DNA of 64,000 nucleotides. Source: JACVRW01 sp963814095 (GTDB lineage: Bacteria > Actinomycetota > Thermoleophilia > Solirubrobacterales > Thermoleophilaceae). The notes under the pieces were generated by a model. The model did not search any database, was not told where the DNA came from, and worked only from the letters and a program-made list of their open reading frames with translations. Position numbers and translations under genes: made by a program. The stretch lies in assembly GCA_963814095.1 (NCBI GenBank), contig CAWFBT010000001.1, forward strand, positions 163,274 to 227,273. Direction: 5' to 3'. How positions within the stretch are numbered: position 1 is the stretch's first letter; every line of letters begins with the position of its first letter. Shown one piece after another: positions 56,986-64,000 of this stretch.

Positions 56986-57767
56986 CCCTGCACGCGCTCC
57001 GCGCCCGTGTACACGTTGACGCTCCCGCGGCGGGCGAACCCGGCGAGTGTCATGTTGCGATCGGCCGCCAGGCTCACCGCGAGCGAGCTCGGTGCGCCCA
57101 CCCCGACGAGCATCGGCGCTCCGGCCACGGCCGCCTTCTGGACGAGCTCGAAGGACAGCCTGCCGCTGACGCACAGGATCCGCCCGTGCAGCGGCAGCGC
57201 GCCGTCCAGCAGCGCCCGCCCGACGATCTTGTCCATGGCGTTGTGGCGGCCGACGTCCTCGCGGACGCACAGCAGCTCGCCGTCGGGCGCGAACAACCCC
57301 GTCGCGTGCAGGCCGCCGGTTCGCTCGAACGTCGGCTGGCGCAGCCGGTCGGGCAGCGACGCGAGCAGCGCGCGATCGATCTCCGGCCCGGCGTGTCGCG
57401 GGCTCCGAGTGCACGGCGACCTCCTCGAGCGCGCCCTTGCCGCAAACGCCGCACGACGAGGTCGTGTAGAAGTTCCGGGCGCCCGGGTCGCGGGACATCG
57501 GTCCCTCGACCTCGATCGTGTTCGCCGCCAGGTCGTCCGTCAATCCGGCGCGGCGCGGCTCGTCGATCAGTCCTTCGCGTGAACAGGAAGCCCAGCGCGA
57601 GCTCCTCGTCGTGGCCGGGCGTGCGCATGGTCACCGCGAGCGGCAGCGCCGTCGACGCGGATCTCGAGCGGCTCCTCGACCGCCACGAGGTCCTCCTCGC
57701 CGTCGCGCACGACACTCGTCCACATGCCGTGGGCGAGCTCGCTGGAGGTGTCTCGGGCGGCGGTCAT
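56982..57767 (-). CDS. fdhD: Formate dehydrogenase accessory sulfurtransferase FdhD (about three frameshifts)
   Basis: FdhD moves sulfur from IscS to the molybdenum cofactor of formate dehydrogenase. Pieces in order: VVRDGEEDLVAVEEPLEIRV, then TMRTPGHDEELALGFLFT, then ARNFYTTSSCGVCGKGAL with the key CxxC cysteines, then TGLFAPDGELLCVREDVGRHNAMDKIVG and a C-terminus FARRGSVNVYTGAERVQG. Frame breaks lie near 57655, 57575 and 57405. ATG 57767 is the start. It is divergent from the formate dehydrogenase genes it serves. Confidence 0.88.
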
Positions 57768-57884
57768 CGAACCTGCATCACCTATCTCAGCAGAGCGGCC
57801 CGCAAGCCCGGCCTAGCGCTGTTACCCCAAGGGGGATTGTTACGCTGGATGCCTTCCCAAAGCCACGCCCAAGAGGGGGACGCC

Positions 57885-59842
57885 ATGCCGATGAAGTACG
57901 CCCGACTGACTGAGCCGCTGGTCCGCGAGAACGGCGTTCTGCGCACGGCGAGCTGGGACGAGGCGCTCGATCGCGCTGCTTCCGGCTTCCGTCGCGCCGT
58001 GGATGCGCACGGGCCCAACACCTACGGGATGCTGAGCTGCTCCAAGGCCACGAACGAGGTCAACTTCATCGCGCAGAAGTTCACGCGCGTGGCCATCGGC
58101 GCCAACAACATCGATTCGTGTAACCGAACTTGACACGCTCCTAGCGTCGTCGGTCTGGCGACGGTGTTCGGCGCTGGTGGCGGCACCAGCTCATATCAGG
58201 AGGTGCGGGACACGGACGTGATCCTGCTGTGGGGCTCCAACGCGCGCGAGGCCCATCCGATCTTCTTCCACCACGTGTTGAAGGCGATCCACGACGGGGC
58301 GCGCATGTACGCGATCGATCCGCGGCGGACGACGACCGCGCAGTGGGCCGACGCATGGCTCGGCCTCAACGTGGGCAGCGACGTGGCGCTGGCGAACGGG
58401 ATGGCGCGCGAGATCATCCACGCGGGGCTGCACAACCGCGAGTTCATCCGGCGCGGCACCTCCGGCTTCGAGGCGTACGCGGCGGCCGTCGAGCCGTACA
58501 CGCTCGAGCGGGCAGAGGCGCTCAGCGGGGTTCCCGCGGACGTGATCAAGGAGGTCGCGCACACCTACGCGCGTGCGGATCGCGCCCAGATCTGCTGGAC
58601 GCTCGGCATCACCGAGCACCACAACGCGGTCGACAACGTGCTGGGACTGATCAATCTTGCCCTTCTGACGGGCCACGTCGGCCGTTACGGCTCCGGGCTG
58701 AACCCGCTGCGCGGCCAGAACAACGTCCAGGGCGGCGGCGACATGGGCGCGATCCCGAACCGGCTGCCGGGCTTCCAGGACATCGAGACCGATCCCGAGG
58801 CGCGCGAGAAGTACGAGCGCGCCTGGGGCGTGAAGATCCAGCCGAAGTACGGCTGGCACATGACGGAGATGTTCGACGCGATCGACCGCGGCGAGCTGAC
58901 GACGATGTTCGTGCTGGGCGAGAACCCGATCCAGTCCGACGCCGACGCGACCCACGTGCGGCATCTGTTCGAGAGCCTCGACCACCTGGTGGTGCAGGAC
59001 ATCTTCCGCACGGCGACGGCCGAGCTGGCGGACGTCGTGCTGCCCGCCTCGGCGAGCTGGTGCGAGGCCGAGGGGACGGTGACCAACAGCGAGCGGCGCG
59101 TGCAGCGCGTCCGCGCCGCGCTCAAGCCGCCCGGCAACGCCCGCGACGACGTGCGCATCATGGTCGACCTGGCGGGGCGCCTCGGTCACGAGTGGGAGTA
59201 CGGCAGCACCGAGGATGTCTGGAACGAGCTGCGCTCGCTGGCACCCAACCACGCCGGCATGAGCTACAAGCGGCTCGAGGAGCTCGGCGGCATCCAGTGG
59301 CCGTGCTACTCCGAGGACAGGCTCGAGCCGACGTTCCTGCACGGGCGCCTTTGGAAGGAGCCGCTCGAGGGCCCGCCGGCCGTGTTCCACGCGGTCGAGG
59401 ACTCCCCGCCGACCGAGGAGCTCTCGGACGAGTTCCCGCTGCGGCTCACGACCGGCCGCCGGCTGGACTCGTTCAACACCGGCGTTCAGAGCGGCGGCTA
59501 CACGTCGCCGCTGCGTCGCGGCGAGGAGCTCGAGCTGTCGACCGCCGACGCGGAGCAGCTCGGCGTGACCGGCGGCGAGCGCGTGCGCGTATCGTCGGCC
59601 CGCGGCAGCGTGATCGCGCCCGTGCGGATCGAGCCATCGCTCCGCCCGGGGCTGGCGTTCATGACGCTGCACTTCCCCGACGAGGTGATGACGAACATCC
59701 TGACCATCAACGCGACCGACCCGAAGTCCGGCACCGCGGAGTTCAAGGCCACGGCCATCCGCGTCGACCGGATCGGCGACGGCGACCACGATGCAGAGGA
59801 GGTGGCGGCCGCGGGCCTGTCCGCGGAGCAGCCGTTCACCTG

Positions 59843-59843
<1 letters not shown>
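57885..59843 (+). CDS. fdhA: Formate dehydrogenase catalytic subunit, selenoprotein (Sec83)
   Basis: A 652-residue molybdopterin enzyme, MPMKYARLTEPLVRENGVLR, interrupted by one in-frame TGA (58131-58133, codon 83) in the setting NNIDSCNRT-U-HAPSVVGLATVFG, exactly where formate dehydrogenases carry the Sec or Cys that binds Mo. The same frame then runs to 59843 through LLWGSNAREAHPI, GLNPLRGQNNVQGGGDMG, VVQDIFRTATAELADVVLP and the C-terminal Molydop_binding domain (LRLTTGRRLDSFNTG). A SECIS hairpin follows the TGA. The N-terminal Fe4S4 lobe is absent and is found on the protein at 61702. The start ATG 57885 has AGAGGGGGA before it. It oxidises formate to CO2. Confidence 0.95.
58131..58162 (+). 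promoter_or_regulatory. Bacterial SECIS element
   Basis: Starting with the Sec UGA codon, 18 bases are followed by the loop GGTCT (58152-58156), closed by the stem GTCGTC (58146-58151) / GGCGAC (58157-58162). The GGUCU loop and the 18-base spacing match E. coli fdhF as I recall it. SelB binds this hairpin to decode UGA. Confidence 0.92.
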
Positions 59844-61701
<1,858 letters not shown>

Positions 61702-61705
<4 letters not shown>

Positions 61706-62694
61706 CGAGGACACGGACCGGCGCGCCGGCTCGCGTCGTCGAGCTCAAGCTCAACGGCGAGACCGTGCAGGCGAACGAGAACGAGACGATCCTCGACGTC
61801 AATCGGCGGCTGGACGGCCCCGAGATCCCGACCATGTGCTGGGAGCGCACGCTGACCCCGGTCAACGCCTGCCGGGTCTGCGTGTGCGAGGTCAAGGGCT
61901 CCCGCGCGCTCGTCCCGTCCTGCGCGCGCAAGGTCGAGGAGGGCATGGAGGTCGAGACGCACTCCGAGCGCGTGAAGCTCAGCCGCAAGATGGTGATCGA
62001 GTTCCTCGCGTCCTCCGTCGACCTGTCGATCATGCCCGACGTCGACCGCTGGATCGAGGAGTACGGGGCCGACCCGGAGCGCTACGGGCCGCCGGCGCCG
62101 CCCTTCGAGGCCGGCGAGCGCGACCGCCTGCGCGCCGGCCACCACGAGACGCCCGACGGAAGCCACGCGGCCACCGTGCACCAGCCGCCGAAGGTCGACA
62201 ACGAGCTCTACGTCCGCGACTACTCGAAGTGCATCCTCTGTTACAAGTGCGTCGAGGGCTGCGGCACCGACTGGCAGAACACGTTCGCGATCGCCGTAGC
62301 CGGGCGCGGGTTCGACGCCCGCATCGCGACCGAGTTCGCCAACCCGCTGCCGGACTCCGCGTGTGTGTACTGCGGCAACTGCATCGCCGTGTGCCCGACC
62401 GGCGCGCTGATCTTCAAGAGCGAGTTCGACATGCGCGATGAGGACACGTGGGAGCCCGAGCGCCAGACGCAGACGCAGACGATCTGCACGTACTGCGGCG
62501 TGGGCTGCAACCTCGTGCTGCACGAGCAGGACAACGAGATCGTCAAGGTCACGTCGCCGCTCGACCATCCGGTCACGAGCGGCAACCTCTGCATCAAGGG
62601 CCGCTTCGGTTTCCAGTTCGTCCAGAACGACCGCGGAGAGCTGCCGCCGCCGATCGACGAGGAGGCTCCGGATGCCGGACCGTCAGGGAGCTGA
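61702..62694 (+). CDS. Formate dehydrogenase Fe-S subunit: detached N-terminal half of the alpha chain
   Basis: A 330-residue Fe-S protein. N-terminal [2Fe-2S] domain: PTMCWERTLTPVNACRVCVCE, SCARKV. Two [4Fe-4S] motifs: CILCYKCVEGCG and CVYCGNCIAVCP. C-terminal Molybdop_Fe4S4 domain: TICTYCGVGCNLVL, NLCIKGRFGFQFVQNDRG. In usual NAD-linked formate dehydrogenases these domains precede the catalytic domain in one chain; here they stop at GRFGFQFVQ, and the catalytic gene, two genes upstream, begins with what should come next (RLTEPLVR). The ATG overlaps the previous stop (ATGA) and follows GGAGGAAG. The halves must assemble as subunits. Confidence 0.92.
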
Positions 62695-62698
62695 GCCG

Positions 62699-62980
62699 AT
62701 GTACGACGACGACCCCACCGATTCCGCGCACAGCCCCATCGACGACCAGGGCCGCACGCCGGTCGGCGGCGAGGGGGGCGAGGGCTGGCTCTACCTGCCG
62801 TTCGAGCGGGACGACGCCACCGGCGAGCACAAGATCACGATCGTGCGCGAGGAGGACGGCGAGGAGGTCCGCTTCACGCTGCCGTCGTTCGTCGAGCAGG
62901 GCGACGAGCTGGGCGAGATCACGTTGCTGGTGATCCGGGCGCGGCAGCGCTGGCGCGAGCTCAAGGGCCTCGGCGGCTAG
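62699..62980 (+). CDS. Small acidic protein of the formate dehydrogenase operon
   Basis: A 93-residue acidic protein, MYDDDPTDSAHSPIDDQG, with a disordered N-terminus and a small beta-rich core (GWLYLPFERD, HKITIVREEDGEEVRFTLPSF). I do not recognise the family. A longer form from ATG 62672, which has AGGAGG six bases before it, would add nine residues and overlap the preceding gene by 23 bases. Its place between the Fe-S subunit and selA suggests an assembly or accessory role. Confidence 0.7.
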   Translation: MYDDDPTDSAHSPIDDQGRTPVGGEGGEGWLYLPFERDDATGEHKITIVREEDGEEVRFTLPSFVEQGDELGEITLLVIRARQRWRELKGLGG

Positions 62981-63012
62981 GGCAGCGCCCCGCGCCTGGG
63001 ATCATCCTGGGC

Positions 63013-64000
63013 ATGGGGACCGACGACCGCCGCGAGCGCCTGCGCGCCCTGCCGTCCGTCGACCGGCTCGCGACCGCCGTCGCGCGCGCCGAGCTGGACG
63101 AGCGCCGCGCGGAGCTGCTCGCCGGCGCCGGCGACGAGCCCGACCTCGTCGATCGCGCGCGCTCACGCCTGCGCAGCTCGATGCGACGCGTGCTCAACGC
63201 GACGGGGGTGATCGTGCACACGAACCTGGGTCGCGCGCCGCTCGCCGAGGCCGCGCGTGAGGCGGTGGCCGATGCAGCCCATGGCTACGCCAACCTCGAG
63301 CTCGACCTCGGAACGGGCGAGCGCGGCTCCCGCCAGGATCACGTCGAGGGCCTGCTGCGCGAGTTGACGGGCGCAGAGGCGGCGCTCGCCGTCAACAACT
63401 GCGCAGCCGCGACATTGCTCGCGGCCGCGGCGCTCGCGAACGGCCGCGAGCTCGTCGTCTCGCGCGGGCAGGCGATCGAGATCGGCGGCGAGTTCCGCAT
63501 TCCCGAGGTCGTTGCGCAGGCCGGCGCGCGGATGGTGGAGGTCGGCACCGCGAACCGGACGCGGGTCGCCGACTACGCCGCCGTGCTGGGGCCGGACACG
63601 GGCGCGATCCTGCGCGTCCATCCCTCGAACTTCCGCACGGTCGGGTTCGTCGAGTCGGTGAGCATCGAGGAGCTCTGCGGTCTCGGCGTCCCGGTGATCG
63701 ACGATGTCGGCTCCGGGGTGCTGGCCGACGAGATCGCGCTGCTGGCGGATGAGCCGCCGGTGCGGCGGTCGGTGCGCGCGGGCGCCGCAGTCGTCTGCTT
63801 CTCCGGCGACAAGCTCCTCGGTGGCCCGCAGGCGGGGCTGCTCGTGGGTGAACGCGACGCGATCGCCGCCTGCCGGAGCCATCCGCTCGCGCGCGCCGCG
63901 CGGATCGACAAGCTGTCGCTCGCCGCGCTGGAGGCGACGCTCACGCTCTACCGCGACCCCGAGCACGCCCGGGCCGCGATTCCGGTGCTCGCGATGCTCA
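63013..64000 (+). CDS. selA: L-seryl-tRNA(Sec) selenium transferase SelA, 3' end outside window
   Basis: PLP enzyme that converts Ser-tRNA(Sec) to Sec-tRNA(Sec). The N-terminal domain is MGTDDRRERLRALPSVDRL; the core has RVLNATGVIVHTNLGRAPL, GERGSRQDHVEGLLRELTGA, VNNCAAATLLAAAALA, VHPSNFRTVGF and VVCFSGDKLLGGPQAGLLVG, with the PLP Lys in SGDKLLGG. 329 codons are visible of about 430-460. It starts 32 bases after the small acidic gene, so it may belong to the formate dehydrogenase operon. It completes the set selA, selB, selC, selD. Confidence 0.95.
   Translation, partial: MGTDDRRERLRALPSVDRLATAVARAELDERRAELLAGAGDEPDLVDRARSRLRSSMRRVLNATGVIVHTNLGRAPLAEAAREAVADAAHGYANLELDLGTGERGSRQDHVEGLLRELTGAEAALAVNNCAAATLLAAAALANGRELVVSRGQAIEIGGEFRIPEVVAQAGARMVEVGTANRTRVADYAAVLGPDTGAILRVHPSNFRTVGFVESVSIEELCGLGVPVIDDVGSGVLADEIALLADEPPVRRSVRAGAAVVCFSGDKLLGGPQAGLLVGERDAIAACRSHPLARAARIDKLSLAALEATLTLYRDPEHARAAIPVLAML

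Noticed and set aside
57885..58163. A truncated or frameshifted fdhA gene
   Set aside because: Both parts are in the same frame with only one TGA between them, at the known Sec position and followed by a SECIS hairpin; it is a selenoprotein.

Overview
The window is GC-rich (roughly 70%) bacterial DNA with dense, often overlapping genes (GTGA, ATGA and TGATG start/stop overlaps), frequent GTG starts and actinobacterial-type gene content: fused glycine-betaine permease, type III glutamine synthetase, very large NAD-glutamate dehydrogenase, DHA2 transporter. This fits a deep-branching actinobacterium such as Thermoleophilia (Solirubrobacterales/Gaiellales). That placement is inference, as no rRNA is present. 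Many single-base frameshifts at G/C runs (permease, aldehyde dehydrogenase, APC transporter, selB, selD, fdhD and others) look like errors in a draft or metagenome assembly rather than true gene decay. Layout, 1-15.8 kb: a partial HAD phosphatase; an SGNH hydrolase; a molybdenum-hydroxylase operon on the minus strand (FAD subunit, 2Fe-2S subunit, two half-size molybdopterin subunits, MoxR ATPase, VWA protein, amidohydrolase) with an FCD-type GntR regulator and a divergent EthD-like gene. This unit is bracketed by two direct copies of a hairpin-containing repeat of about 97 bp. Then come a quinone oxidoreductase, a divergent pair of sulfatase-family proteins, an asparaginase, a GFA protein and a PhnZ-like HD protein. 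15.8-37.6 kb: a choline/glycine-betaine catabolic island. It holds a betaine ABC transporter, an APC transporter, an aldehyde dehydrogenase, a GntR regulator, a MetF-like reductase, a membrane Fe-S oxidoreductase with EtfA and EtfB, a dimethylglycine dehydrogenase/oxidase, a DmdA-like GcvT-family methyltransferase and choline dehydrogenase. Five perfect copies of the palindrome TGATATATCA sit directly in front of genes of this island and define a probable regulon controlled by the local GntR protein. Read together, the genes would import choline or betaine, oxidise choline to betaine, strip methyl groups to tetrahydrofolate and pass electrons through ETF to a membrane Fe-S protein. 37.6-54.4 kb: an ankyrin protein, an MFS exporter, a CNMP-fused thioredoxin-reductase-like protein, a CapA-like protein, glutamine synthetase III, an ABC-2 exporter, an acyl-reductase-like SDR, a 44-bp tandem hairpin repeat, the 1614-residue NAD-glutamate dehydrogenase and an internally deleted SDR pseudogene. 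54.4-64 kb: a selenocysteine locus. selB, tRNA-Sec (anticodon UCA), selD and fdhD lie on the minus strand. On the plus strand is a NAD-linked formate dehydrogenase whose catalytic subunit has an in-frame UGA followed by a textbook SECIS hairpin, and then selA running off the end. The formate dehydrogenase alpha chain is split in two, with its N-terminal Fe-S half encoded last in the operon.
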